From Oscillospiraceae bacterium (GTDB taxonomy: Bacteria > Bacillota > Clostridia > Oscillospirales > Ruminococcaceae), in assembly GCA_015067145.1 (NCBI GenBank), contig SVNA01000011.1, forward strand, positions 1-56,217: DNA of 56,217 bases, in the 5' to 3' direction. The number at the start of each line of letters is the position of its first letter. Position 1 is the stretch's first letter. Below, one piece after another: positions 43,692-52,828 of this stretch. Below the pieces are notes generated by a model. The model was given only the letters and a program-made list of their open reading frames with translations. It did not search any database and was not told the DNA's origin. The position numbers and the translations under genes were made by a program.

Positions 43692-44966
43692 TCAAACCCT
43701 CATTCGGTTGATGATTTCATTTGCTTTTGCATACACTTCATTTACAGGAGTGCCGATAAAGAATTCACCGTTTTCGTAAAGAATTTTGCCGTTTACCATT
43801 GTGAGTTTAATGTTCTGTTTGCTGCCGCTGTAAACAATATTTTTCACAATATTGTTAAGAGGCTGCATATTAGGCTGGTTAAGATCAAGCATAATAAGGT
43901 CGGCAAATTTTCCTTCTGCAAGAACATCCGCATCTTTAAGTCCCATTGCGTAAGCACCTTCAACAGTTGCCATACGCAGAACCTGATCCGCACTTACCGC
44001 TGCAGCATCGTTTTCACGCACCTTGGCAAGACCTGTTACAAGGAACATTTCTCTGAACATATCCAGACAGTTGTTGCTTGCAGGGCCGTCTGTACCTATT
44101 GCAACGTGAACTCCTTTTTTAAGCATATCGCTGATTGGTGCAATACCGCTTGCAAGCTTAAGGTTGGAGCCTGGGTTTGTTACAACACAAACACCTTTCT
44201 CTGCCATAATTTCCATATCTTCTTCTGTCATATAAACACAGTGATAACTGCTGCCGCCGTAATCAAACATACCAAGGCTGTTGAAAAGCTGTGTTGGTGT
44301 CATGCCGTGTCTTTCGATACAGCCTTCAACCTCACTTGCTGTTTCGCTGTTGTGTGTGTTGATTGGCGCTTTGTATTTCTGTACAAGTGCAGCAAGTTTT
44401 TCAAGATTTTCTCTGCTGTTTGTGTATTCAGCGTGGAAACCAAGCTGGAAGTTTACCAAACCTTTAGGATTGTTGTATTTGTTGAGCCATTCTTCCAGCA
44501 ATTCAAAGGACTGGGAAAAGTTGTTGAGACCGCCTGCAATAGTTGTGCGGTAACCACATTCAACTGCAGCTTCAGCCATTGCATCAGGGTCAAGGTACAT
44601 ATCAAAACTTGTTGTAATACCGCTTGTGAGATATTCCATAATTGCAAGCTTTGAAAGATGATAAATATCGTCATGTGTCAGCTTTGCTTCCATCGGGAAA
44701 ATCTGCTGGTTAAGCCATTCGTGCAGAGGCAGGTCGTCTGCAAAAGAGCGCAGATTTGTCATGCCTGAATGTGCGTGTGCATTTTTAAAACCAGGCATAA
44801 CAACGTTGCCCTGTGCGTCAATTTCGCGGTCCCATTGGCCTTTCGGTGCGTTATCTGCACCGCCTACATAAGAGAGGCGATTTTCTTTTACATGAACTTC
44901 GCCAAAAAAGATATCTTTGCCCTGTTCCATTGTAAGAACACGTGCATTGTATATACGGATATTCAT
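43692..44966 (-). CDS. Amidohydrolase, MTA/SAH/5'-deoxyadenosine deaminase family
   Basis: 424 residues of the MtaD/DadD-type deaminases (amidohydrolase fold). Metal motif MPGFKNAHAHSGMTNLRSF (HxH), then PMEAKLTHDDIYHLSKLAIM. NTHNSETASEVEGC, SYHCVYM, NPGSNLKLASGIAP and GTDGPASNNCLDMFREMF are the canonical blocks. Enzymes with these signatures deaminate 5'-methylthioadenosine, SAH, 5'-deoxyadenosine or adenosine to the inosine analogue. 18 bp after the second permease; the downstream aldolase starts right at its stop. The exact substrate must be tested. Confidence 0.9.
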   Translation of the reverse strand: MNIRIYNARVLTMEQGKDIFFGEVHVKENRLSYVGGADNAPKGQWDREIDAQGNVVMPGFKNAHAHSGMTNLRSFADDLPLHEWLNQQIFPMEAKLTHDDIYHLSKLAIMEYLTSGITTSFDMYLDPDAMAEAAVECGYRTTIAGGLNNFSQSFELLEEWLNKYNNPKGLVNFQLGFHAEYTNSRENLEKLAALVQKYKAPINTHNSETASEVEGCIERHGMTPTQLFNSLGMFDYGGSSYHCVYMTEEDMEIMAEKGVCVVTNPGSNLKLASGIAPISDMLKKGVHVAIGTDGPASNNCLDMFREMFLVTGLAKVRENDAAAVSADQVLRMATVEGAYAMGLKDADVLAEGKFADLIMLDLNQPNMQPLNNIVKNIVYSGSKQNIKLTMVNGKILYENGEFFIGTPVNEVYAKANEIINRMRV

Positions 44967-44984
44967 ATCAGTACCTCGTAAAAA

Positions 44985-45947
44985 TTAACGTTTGCCCTTG
45001 TCGTAAATTTCGCCCAATGCTTTTGGTGCATCGTTGTGTTTGGAGAAAAACACAAGAAGAAGCATTGTAAGAACGTAAGGAAGAATCATAATAAGGTCGG
45101 AATAGCTGCTTGGGAGACCTGCTGCAAGAACAAGCTGGTGCCCTGCACTGTTTGCAAAACCGAACAGCATACATGCTGCAAGTGTCGGAACAATTTTCCA
45201 GTTGCCGAAGATAAGTGCCGCAATGGAAAGATAACCATAACCAACATAGATGCTGCTGGAGTAGTTTGCACTGATGGAATAAGCAAAACTCATACCAGCA
45301 AGACCGGACAATGCACCGGAAACCATAACTGCAATAAAGCGGATTTTTGCAACGTCGATACCTGCTGCATCAACAGCGTGTGGGTTGTCGCCGCAGGCAC
45401 GGAGATGGAGACCGAATTTTGTGCGGTAAAGTACATACCATGCAATCAAAGCTACCACAACAATGATAATTTCAAATGGGTAGATATTTTTGAAGAAAGC
45501 ACCGATAACAGGAATTTCGCTTAAGCCAGGAACTGTCCATCTTTCGGAAACGCCAAGGTCAAATTTGTTGGATGGTTTGCCGATAACAACACGGTTTACA
45601 ACCTTTGTCAGAAATTCGGTAAGTGCCATTGCAAGAATGTTGATAACAACACCGCTGATAACCTGATCAGCTTTGAATTTGATACAGAGCAGTGCGTGGA
45701 GCATTGCATAGCACATACCGCCAATCATAGAAAACAGCATAGCTGCATAGTATGGAATCTGGCTGTTTGCACCAAGGGACTGCATCATAAAGAATGCAAC
45801 AAGTGCACCGACAAATGCACCCGCACCCTGCAAACCTTCAAGCGCAAGGTTAGTAATACCGCTGCGTTCGGAGTAGATGCCGCCGATAGCCATTACAAAA
45901 AGCGGAAGTCCGAAAGATAAACCGTCAATAATAATTTTATCTAACAT
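44985..45947 (-). CDS. BMP-type nucleoside ABC transporter permease (second)
   Basis: 320 residues, about 8-9 helices. FGLPLFVMAIGGIYSERSGI and NLALEGLQGAGAFVGALVAF are the family hallmark; GDNPHAVDAAGIDVAKIRFI and VMVSGALSGLAGMSFAY follow. It forms a heterodimer with the permease just upstream; the two overlap at the stop/start TAATG. Family members import nucleosides (for example NupQ/YufQ). Confidence 0.94.
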   Translation of the reverse strand: MLDKIIIDGLSFGLPLFVMAIGGIYSERSGITNLALEGLQGAGAFVGALVAFFMMQSLGANSQIPYYAAMLFSMIGGMCYAMLHALLCIKFKADQVISGVVINILAMALTEFLTKVVNRVVIGKPSNKFDLGVSERWTVPGLSEIPVIGAFFKNIYPFEIIIVVVALIAWYVLYRTKFGLHLRACGDNPHAVDAAGIDVAKIRFIAVMVSGALSGLAGMSFAYSISANYSSSIYVGYGYLSIAALIFGNWKIVPTLAACMLFGFANSAGHQLVLAAGLPSSYSDLIMILPYVLTMLLLVFFSKHNDAPKALGEIYDKGKR

Positions 45948-47110
45948 TATTTATCCACCTCCACTTTATTTTCTTTTTCAATTTCTGTCATATTTTCTTT
46001 TGCGCGTTTAACCTTATATCTGATAAATGCACCGCAAGCACTGAACAGCAGAATAAGACCTGTGATAACAGATGCAATTTCTGCGTCAAGACCTGCAGAA
46101 GAGCTCATATAAGTTTTACCTTTACCCATAATGGAGATAAGAAAAGAAGAAAGCAGAATACCCAGAGGGTTGCTGTTCCCCAGAAGGGAAACTGCGATTG
46201 AGTCAAAACCTGTTGCCGCAAGTACCTTTGGCTGTATGGAAGAGAAATAGCCAAGGTAGTATGTTGCGCCTGCAAGACCTGCCAATGCACCGGAAATAAG
46301 CATTGCCTGCACCATTTTGCGGCCTACACTGATACCTGCATACTGTGCAGCTTTACGATTGAGACCAACTGTTGTGATTTCGTAGCCGAAAGTTGTTTTA
46401 TTGAATATAAAGTTGATGATAAGTGCAACTATAACAGCAAGAATGATGCCAAGCGGGATATCGTATTTAAAACCACCGATTTCTGTGCTCATAAGTGTGA
46501 GACGTGCAGCATCGGAAACGTTTTTGGACTGGCGGGAAACAGGGTCAACATATTTTGTGTTGATGAAAAATGCAACAACATACTGGATGATGTAGTTGAA
46601 CATAATTGAAGAAACAACCTCATTGATGTTGAACTTGTATTTAAGCCAACCCATAAATGCACCTACAAGACCGCCAACAATGATGGAAATAATGATAACC
46701 AGCGGTTTTGCAATTGGTGCAGCCAGACTGCTGTAACCAACAAGGATTGTGGAAACAAAGCCTGCTGCAAGCATCTGCCCTGAAACACCGATATTGAACA
46801 GACCTGCTTTAAGTGCAACTGCAACGGCAAGGGATGCAAAAATCATTGGTGTCCAGTAGTTCATAAAGCTAAAGAAGTCTGTGCCCATGCTTTTGCCGCC
46901 TGCATATTTAGGCTTCTGCCAGAGACCGCAGCCCTGAAGCAGATTGGTATATGCAGAAAGCGGATCTTTGCCAAGTGCCGCAATTACAAGAGCACCCACG
47001 ATAAGGCTTAACAGAATAGCAAAAACAGGTATTGTGATAACCTGATACTTTTCGTTGCCAAGCAGTTTTACAAACAGCCTGGTAACAGGATTAACTTTAC
47101 GTTTTTTCAT
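45947..47110 (-). CDS. BMP-type nucleoside ABC transporter permease (first)
   Basis: 387 residues. N-terminal helix VITIPVFAILLSLIVGALVI, then ALKAGLFNIGVSGQMLAAGF, and the loop VGLNRKAAQYAGISVGRKMV that contacts the ATPase, followed by GFDSIAVSLLGNSNPLGIL. Resembles NupP/YufP. It starts directly after the ATPase stop (GAA TAA ATG). Confidence 0.94.
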   Translation of the reverse strand: MKKRKVNPVTRLFVKLLGNEKYQVITIPVFAILLSLIVGALVIAALGKDPLSAYTNLLQGCGLWQKPKYAGGKSMGTDFFSFMNYWTPMIFASLAVAVALKAGLFNIGVSGQMLAAGFVSTILVGYSSLAAPIAKPLVIIISIIVGGLVGAFMGWLKYKFNINEVVSSIMFNYIIQYVVAFFINTKYVDPVSRQSKNVSDAARLTLMSTEIGGFKYDIPLGIILAVIVALIINFIFNKTTFGYEITTVGLNRKAAQYAGISVGRKMVQAMLISGALAGLAGATYYLGYFSSIQPKVLAATGFDSIAVSLLGNSNPLGILLSSFLISIMGKGKTYMSSSAGLDAEIASVITGLILLFSACGAFIRYKVKRAKENMTEIEKENKVEVDK

Positions 47111-48640
47111 TTATTCTGTCACCCCCATCATAAACTGGCCAACTTCTTCTACAGAGAGAGTTTTTGCGTCGGCAATTTTAAGAATCTGACCGTTATAGAT
47201 AACTGCAATAGTATCTGCAAGACCCATAACTTCGTCAAGCTCAAGTGAGATAAGCAGAATTGCTTTACCTTTGTCACGCTCAGCAATAATCTGATTGTGG
47301 ATATTTTCGATAGCACCGATATCAAGACCGCGTGTTGGCTGAACAAAGATGATAAGTTCTGCATCCTGTTCTACCTCGCGTGCGATAATAGCTTTCTGCT
47401 GATTGCCTCCGGACATGGAACGAACAACTGTTTTGATGCCCTGACCGCTGCGGATATCGTATTTGCCGATAAGCTCTTCGCCGAACTCATCGATTTTTTT
47501 ATGGTTTATAATACCTTTTTTAGCAAAAGGTTCCTGATTATAGTTTTTAAGTGCAAGGTTGCTGCTGAGGGTGAAATCAAGCACAAGGCCGTAAGTCTGT
47601 CTGTCTTCAGGAATATATGCAATACCCTCGTTGTTACGTTTACGGATAGTGTAGTTTGTAATGTCGTTGCCGTTAAGAATAACCTGCCCGCCTGCAACAG
47701 GGAGAATACCTGTGATTGCATCTGCAATTTCTACCTGGCCGTTACCGCTTACACCTGCAATGGCAACAATTTCGCCGCCACGTACATCAAAGGATGCCTT
47801 TTTAACAACTTCAAAGCCGTTTGCGTCCTTAACTGTAAGGTCTTTTACACTGAGAACAACATCTTTGTAATCCGGGTCAGATTTTTCACGTTCAAAGGAA
47901 ACTTCTCGGCCAACCATCTTGTTTGCCATCTCTTTTGTGGATGTAGTTGCAACATCCAGAACGTCAATAAGCTTGCCTCGGTTGAGAATTGCACAGCGGT
48001 CGGCAACCTTTTTTATTTCTTCAAGTTTATGTGTGATAAGAATAATTGTTTTGCCTGCTTCTTTAAGGCCTTTGATAATATCCAGAAGGAATTCGATTTC
48101 CTGCGGAGTCAGAACCGCAGTAGGTTCGTCAAAGATAAGGATTTCTGCTTCACGGTAGAGCATTTTGAGAATTTCAACACGCTGCTGTGTGGAAACATTG
48201 ATATCCTGGATTTTCTTTGTAGGATCAACTTCAAGACCGTACTGTCTGGACAGTTCGGCAATCTTTTTGTTGGATGTTTTTATATCTACATACGGAAGCA
48301 CGCCCATAAATTTCTTTATCGGCTCTACCCCCATAATAATATTCTCTGCTATTGTGTAGTTTGAAACCAGTTTAAAGTGCTGGTGCACCATACCGATGTT
48401 AAGTTTTGTTGCATAGGTTGGGGAAGAAATTTTTTCTTTTTTACCCCTTACATAAATTTCGCCTTCATCAGGCTCGTACATGCCGAAAAGCATGCTCATA
48501 AGTGTGGATTTGCCTGCGCCGTTTTCGCCAAGCAAAGCATATATTTCACCTTTTTTGATTTGTATTGTCACATCATCGTTGGCAACAATACCGGGAAAGC
48601 GCTTGGTGATATTTTTCATTTCGATAATATATTCTGACAT
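47111..48640 (-). CDS. BMP-type nucleoside ABC transporter ATP-binding protein
   Basis: 509 residues with two fused ATPase domains. First domain: Walker A LLGENGAGKSTLMSMLFG (about residue 37), signature NVSTQQRVEILKML (degenerate), Walker B ILIFDEPTAVLTPQEI. Second domain: GVSGNGQVEIADAI in place of a consensus Walker A, and RSMSGGNQQKAIIAREVEQD. This asymmetry is normal for the sugar/nucleoside family (NupO/YufO, RbsA). Energises the two permeases downstream. Confidence 0.95.
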   Translation of the reverse strand: MSEYIIEMKNITKRFPGIVANDDVTIQIKKGEIYALLGENGAGKSTLMSMLFGMYEPDEGEIYVRGKKEKISSPTYATKLNIGMVHQHFKLVSNYTIAENIIMGVEPIKKFMGVLPYVDIKTSNKKIAELSRQYGLEVDPTKKIQDINVSTQQRVEILKMLYREAEILIFDEPTAVLTPQEIEFLLDIIKGLKEAGKTIILITHKLEEIKKVADRCAILNRGKLIDVLDVATTSTKEMANKMVGREVSFEREKSDPDYKDVVLSVKDLTVKDANGFEVVKKASFDVRGGEIVAIAGVSGNGQVEIADAITGILPVAGGQVILNGNDITNYTIRKRNNEGIAYIPEDRQTYGLVLDFTLSSNLALKNYNQEPFAKKGIINHKKIDEFGEELIGKYDIRSGQGIKTVVRSMSGGNQQKAIIAREVEQDAELIIFVQPTRGLDIGAIENIHNQIIAERDKGKAILLISLELDEVMGLADTIAVIYNGQILKIADAKTLSVEEVGQFMMGVTE

Positions 48641-48673
48641 TTATATCTCCCGAACTCCTTTGTAAAAATAAGT

Positions 48674-48708
48674 AAGCGATGGAAGGGGAAAATCCCCCTC
48701 CATTGCTT
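48674..48708 (-). promoter_or_regulatory. Intercistronic hairpin between bmpA-like and ATPase genes
   Basis: Strong stem AAGCAATGGAGGGGG with CCCCTTCCATCGCTT (minus strand; two imperfect pairs) and a short T-rich loop, followed by ACTTATTTTT. It lies in the 98-bp gap after the receptor gene. It is likely a partial terminator or mRNA stabiliser that lets the receptor exceed the membrane parts. Confidence 0.6.
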
Positions 48709-48738
48709 ATTTTTCCCTTTTAATGGTAATTATTCAGA

Positions 48739-49878
48739 TTAAAGACCTGGGAATTCTTCTGGTGTGTAACCGTTGAAGTTTGCAGCTGGAACGATTTCGC
48801 CGGATTTGATTTTTGCAAATGCAGCATCAAGATTTGCGATTGTTTCTTCTGTGAGCTGGTGTCTGCCTTCTGCGGATACGTAACCTGTAGAATCTGTGTC
48901 AGCACCGAGGAGGTAGTTGCCGCCTACAAATGTGCCTTCGTTGATTTTTTCAAGCTGTTCTTTTACGTTTTTGTCCATAACTTTGAGAGCGGATGTAAGG
49001 ATAACGTTTCTGTCACCTGTTACGCCGTCATCAAACTGGTCAACGTCAGAACCCATGCTGTATACGCCTTCGGATTCTTTAAGAGCTGTAAGAACGCCGT
49101 TGCCGGAAGCGCCGCAAGCCTGAATGATGATGTCACAGCCTTCGCCCATAAGAGCTTCTGCAAGAACTTTACCGCCTGCTTCGTCGCTGAAGTTACCAAC
49201 ATAGTTACCGCCTACATTTGCACCTGTTACGTCTGTACCTGCGTATGCTGCAAGTTCAACAACTTCTGCAGATGTGCCGAAGTATTTGTTTGCATAGTTA
49301 ACGCCGGATTCAAAACCGTACTGGTAGTTAACGTTGGATGGGTAAGCAATACCGTTGATCATAGCAACTTTGCCTGTAGCTGTGTGCATTGCTGCTGCAA
49401 CACCCTGAAGGAAGCCGGATTCCTGTTCTTTAAATGTCATAGCGTAGATGTTGTCAACTGCAACTTCTGCACCGGATGCATCAGATGGGAATGTGTCAAC
49501 AAGGATGAATTTAACATCTGGGTTTTCTTCTGCAAGTGTTGCGATACCTGCAAACTGGAAACCGCAGCATACGATTGCATCGTAGTCTGCAACGATGTCT
49601 GCTACAGCCTGGATAGCTGCTGCTACGTCACCTGTTTCTTCACGAACTGGTGTAACTGTTGCTTCTGGGTGTTCTGCGATAAATGCAAGAATACCGTTGT
49701 AGTTTGTTTCGTTGAAGTTACCGTCGTCAACGCCGGATGGGGAGCTAACGATAGCAATTTTGAGACCTTCTGCTGCTGGTTCGCCTTCAGATGGAGCTGG
49801 AGCTGGTTCGGAAGAACCACAAGCAACCATGCTGAGAGCCATTACGCCAGCAAGCACAAGTGCAAGGAATTTTTTCAT
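48739..49878 (-). CDS. BMP family nucleoside-binding lipoprotein (BmpA-like)
   Basis: 379 residues. Lipoprotein signal MKKFLALVLAGVMALSMVAC, lipobox MVAC, followed by an SEPAPAPSEGEPAAEG linker nearly identical to that of the peptide-binding protein at the left end. BMP domain: SPSGVDDGNFNETNYNGILA, ADYDAIVCCGFQFAGIATLA, ESGFLQGVAAAMHTATGKVA, FESGVNYANKYFGTSAEVVE and GCDIIIQACGASGNGVLTAL. BMP proteins bind purine nucleosides. Here the ligand is plausibly a 5'-modified adenosine. AGGAGG precedes ATG. Confidence 0.93.
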   Translation of the reverse strand: MKKFLALVLAGVMALSMVACGSSEPAPAPSEGEPAAEGLKIAIVSSPSGVDDGNFNETNYNGILAFIAEHPEATVTPVREETGDVAAAIQAVADIVADYDAIVCCGFQFAGIATLAEENPDVKFILVDTFPSDASGAEVAVDNIYAMTFKEQESGFLQGVAAAMHTATGKVAMINGIAYPSNVNYQYGFESGVNYANKYFGTSAEVVELAAYAGTDVTGANVGGNYVGNFSDEAGGKVLAEALMGEGCDIIIQACGASGNGVLTALKESEGVYSMGSDVDQFDDGVTGDRNVILTSALKVMDKNVKEQLEKINEGTFVGGNYLLGADTDSTGYVSAEGRHQLTEETIANLDAAFAKIKSGEIVPAANFNGYTPEEFPGL

Positions 49879-49918
49879 GGTAGTAATCCTCCTGAAAATG
49901 GTTAAAATATTTTATATT

Positions 49919-49947
49919 CAAACATTTAGATTTAATTTAAATGTTTG
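49919..49947 (-). promoter_or_regulatory. Intercistronic hairpin between mtnA and bmpA-like gene
   Basis: Perfect 10-bp A/T-rich stem CAAACATTTA/TAAATGTTTG with a 9-nt loop in the 89-bp gap. No T-tract; processing or stability element. Confidence 0.4.
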
Positions 49948-49967
49948 TGACAAATTTAGGGGCAAAA

Positions 49968-51035
49968 TTATTTGCCGAAGAATTTTGTGAGATTTTCACT
50001 GAATGGTGGGTAAATAATACCCTTTTCGGTAATAATACCACTTAAAAGTGTGTGGTCTGTCACGTCAAATGCAGGGTTAAAGCATTTAACCTCTTCCAGA
50101 GCCATTGGTTTTTCGTAGAACTTGGAACGGATTTCGCTTGGATCGCGAAGTTCGATTTCTATTGCATCACCGTTTGGGCAATCCATATCAATTGTGGAAG
50201 ACGGACCAAGGGTATAAACAGGAATGCCATAATGTTTCGCAAGTATTGCAACACCACTTGTGCCGATTTTATTTGCAAAATCGCCGTTTGCGGCAATTCT
50301 GTCACAACCAACAAAACAAGCCTGAACCCAGCCGTTTTTCATAACCATACTTGCCATATTATCACAGATAAGTGTCACGTCAACACCCGCTTTCTGCAGT
50401 TCGTAGCTTGTAAGTCTTGCGCCCTGAAGAAGAGGTCTTGTCTCATCAGCAAAAACTTTGACATTAATGCCTTTTTCCTTAGCCATAAGCATCGGGCCGA
50501 TTGCTGTGCCGTAACGGCTTGTTGCCAATGGGCCTGCATTGCAGTGTGTGAGGATGCCGTCCCCCTCTTTAAGCAGAGAAAGTCCATATTCAGAGATTGC
50601 TTTGCACATTGCAATATCTTCCTGCTGGATTTTTACTGCCTCTTCACCCATAAGGTTCACGATTTCCGCAACAGATTTATCCTTGTTTTCACAAACCAGC
50701 TTGTCCATACGGCTGAGCGCCCAGCTTAGGTTAACAGCTGTAGGGCGGGAAGAATTTAGATAATCACTGGCCTTTTTAAGCAGTGGATAGAATTCTTCAA
50801 ATGTTTCTGCCTTAATCTGCTGTGCAAGGCAGTAGATGCTGTAGCCTGCACAGATACCTATTGCAGGTGCACCACGCACTGCAAGGCTTTTGATGGCATC
50901 GTACATCTCCTGTGCGGTTGAAAGTGTAAGTTCCACAACTTCGTTAGGCAGTTTTGTCTGGTCGATGATAACAACACTTTTTGCATCATCGGAAAGATAA
51001 ACATTATCTGCCAGTTTTTCAAATTTTCTGTTCAT
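49968..51035 (-). CDS. mtnA: S-methyl-5-thioribose-1-phosphate isomerase MtnA
   Basis: 355 residues, eIF2B-like aldose-ketose isomerase. [20 protein letters not shown] is the substrate-binding N-terminal block. The catalytic pair is visible: the Cys of [19 protein letters not shown] (about residue 164) and the Asp in [20 protein letters not shown] (about residue 245). [20 protein letters not shown] follows. It converts 5-methylthioribose-1-P to the ribulose form, and homologues also use 5-deoxyribose-1-P. No other methionine-salvage genes (mtnK, mtnB, mtnD) are in the operon. 17 bp after the dehydrogenase. Confidence 0.94.
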   Translation of the reverse strand: MNRKFEKLADNVYLSDDAKSVVIIDQTKLPNEVVELTLSTAQEMYDAIKSLAVRGAPAIGICAGYSIYCLAQQIKAETFEEFYPLLKKASDYLNSSRPTAVNLSWALSRMDKLVCENKDKSVAEIVNLMGEEAVKIQQEDIAMCKAISEYGLSLLKEGDGILTHCNAGPLATSRYGTAIGPMLMAKEKGINVKVFADETRPLLQGARLTSYELQKAGVDVTLICDNMASMVMKNGWVQACFVGCDRIAANGDFANKIGTSGVAILAKHYGIPVYTLGPSSTIDMDCPNGDAIEIELRDPSEIRSKFYEKPMALEEVKCFNPAFDVTDHTLLSGIITEKGIIYPPFSENLTKFFGK

Positions 51036-51052
51036 ATATAATCACCAAACTA

Positions 51053-51979
51053 TTAAAATTTAAACCCAACTTTAAACGCGTTGGAAGAAAGTGCCTTTTC
51101 GTAGTCTTTAAGTTCCCACAACTCTATCGGCGGCAGATTTACAAGCCCCATATTCAGCAGCTTGAGTGCCGGTTCAAAAGGACCGCATCTGCTGCCCATA
51201 ATTGTGATTTCGTTGACTACAAAGTAGCTCATATCTATGTTGGTTGTACCAGCATAGGTACTTTTGATAACTATTGTACCACGTTTGCGAACAATATTTT
51301 TTGCAGTTTCTATGCCACTTGGATGACCGCAGGCATCAATAACAATTTCGTAGGTGTCACCGTCTTTATGGTTTGTTCTTGCAAAGCTCTCAAAATTTTT
51401 GAGTTTTTCTTCACTTTTACCGATAACCGTAAGGTCTGCACCTGTAAGAGCCACAACCTGTGCAATCATAAGGGCAAGACGGCCGTCACCTATAATCGCA
51501 ACACTTGTGCTTGGTTTTATATGCAGCATATCAGGGATTTCCAGTGCTGCCGCCAGAGGCTCGGTATATATTGCCTTTTCTGTTGGCAGACTGTCGGGAA
51601 TTGGATGGATAAGATGGTTTGCCAGCACAAAATATTCACCGAATGTACCATCCAGCCCCTCCATACCGATAACCTTGCGGGCAAGGCAGTGTTTTTCGCG
51701 GTTTGTATTGCAATAGATACAATCGCCGCAGCCTTCGTTAAGTTCGCCCACAACACGTTTGCCGATAAGAGTTTCATCATCAGAAGCTTCCACAATACCA
51801 ACAAATTCATGGCCAAGTACACCGCGGAAATCAGGGCGGTATCCTTTTATAACCTCCCTGTCAGTGTTGCAGACAGCACTCATAAGCACTCTGATAAGGC
51901 TGTGCCCTTTTGTTACCATTGGTTTTGGATAGTCTTCAAGATAAACAGGTTTTGAACCGTCAAAGTATAAAGCTTTCAT
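51053..51979 (-). CDS. Zinc-dependent MDR alcohol dehydrogenase, candidate (methylthio)acetaldehyde reductase
   Basis: 308 residues, about 30-40 shorter than most family members, the loss being in the C-terminal half. Zinc ligands are all seen: AVCNTDREVIKG, LGHEFVGIVE and EPLAAA (catalytic site), and CGDCIYCNTNREKHC (structural zinc). The dinucleotide loop is GDGRLALMIAQVVALTGADL, a departure from GxGxxG. FKVGFKF-type C terminus. In this operon the natural job is to reduce the aldehyde released by the aldolase. Other sugar-alcohol or alcohol substrates cannot be excluded. It lies between PNP and mtnA, 9 and 17 bp apart. Confidence 0.85.
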   Translation of the reverse strand: MKALYFDGSKPVYLEDYPKPMVTKGHSLIRVLMSAVCNTDREVIKGYRPDFRGVLGHEFVGIVEASDDETLIGKRVVGELNEGCGDCIYCNTNREKHCLARKVIGMEGLDGTFGEYFVLANHLIHPIPDSLPTEKAIYTEPLAAALEIPDMLHIKPSTSVAIIGDGRLALMIAQVVALTGADLTVIGKSEEKLKNFESFARTNHKDGDTYEIVIDACGHPSGIETAKNIVRKRGTIVIKSTYAGTTNIDMSYFVVNEITIMGSRCGPFEPALKLLNMGLVNLPPIELWELKDYEKALSSNAFKVGFKF

Positions 51980-51988
51980 AAAATCACC

Positions 51989-52828
51989 TTAAGCATTAAG
52001 TGCTTTGTGGATATTTACAATACTTTCTGTTACAAGCTGTTTAAACTGGCCTGCAACACGGTCTGCAGTTTCAGACACTTCTTCATGTGTGAGTGGTGTG
52101 TCTGTCATACCGCAACCAAGGTTGGATATACAGGAAATACCACAAACCTTCATACCCATATGATTTGCTGCAACAGCTTCTGCTGCTGTTGACATACCTG
52201 CTGCGTCTGCACCAAGTGTGCGGCACATTTTTACCTCTGCAGGTGTTTCAAAGTTAGGGCCTGTAAGCTGAATGTAAACGCCTTCCTGCAGCTTGATACC
52301 AAGTTCTTTTGCAGAATTGCGGATAATCTGCTGCAAGTCCTTTTTGTACACATCGCTCATATCAGGGAAACGTGTACCCAGTTCATCTATATTTTCGCCA
52401 ATCAGCGGAGATGGAACAAAGTTCATAATATGGTCGGTGATAAGCATAAAATCACCTGCTGCAAAGTCAAAGTTAAGACCACCTGCAGCATTTGTAAGAA
52501 ACAGCACTTTAGCACCCATAAGCTTCATCAAACGTGTCGGGAGTACAACATCTGTGATTGGGTAGCCTTCATAATAGTGAACACGTCCCTGCATGCAAAC
52601 CACAGGCACACCATTTACATAACCGAAGATAAAACGGCCTTTATGTCCTGCTACTGTAGAAACCGGAAAACCTTCAATTTCATTGTAGCTGAGTGTTGCA
52701 ACAACATCGATTGTTTCGCCGTAATCGCCAAGACCCGAGCCAAGAACAAGTGCAATTTCAGGCACAAAATCTATTTTTTCCTTTACGCTTTCATAGCATT
52801 TCATAAGCTTTTCGTATACAGGATTCAT
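51989..52828 (-). CDS. Trimeric purine-nucleoside phosphorylase (6-oxopurine type)
   Basis: 279 residues, PNP/MTAP family. LVLGSGLGDYGETI (phosphate site), VCMQGRVHYYEGYPITDVVL, FLTNAAGGLNFDFAAGDFML, GPNFETPAEVKMCRTLGADA and GMSTAAEAVAANHMGMKV are all present. The purine-specificity position is Asn in ISCISNLGCGMTD, as in inosine/guanosine enzymes; MTA phosphorylases have Asp. So it should cleave the deaminated (inosine-type) nucleoside, which fits the deaminase in the same operon. First gene of the operon; AAAGGAG precedes ATG. Confidence 0.94.
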   Translation of the reverse strand: MNPVYEKLMKCYESVKEKIDFVPEIALVLGSGLGDYGETIDVVATLSYNEIEGFPVSTVAGHKGRFIFGYVNGVPVVCMQGRVHYYEGYPITDVVLPTRLMKLMGAKVLFLTNAAGGLNFDFAAGDFMLITDHIMNFVPSPLIGENIDELGTRFPDMSDVYKKDLQQIIRNSAKELGIKLQEGVYIQLTGPNFETPAEVKMCRTLGADAAGMSTAAEAVAANHMGMKVCGISCISNLGCGMTDTPLTHEEVSETADRVAGQFKQLVTESIVNIHKALNA

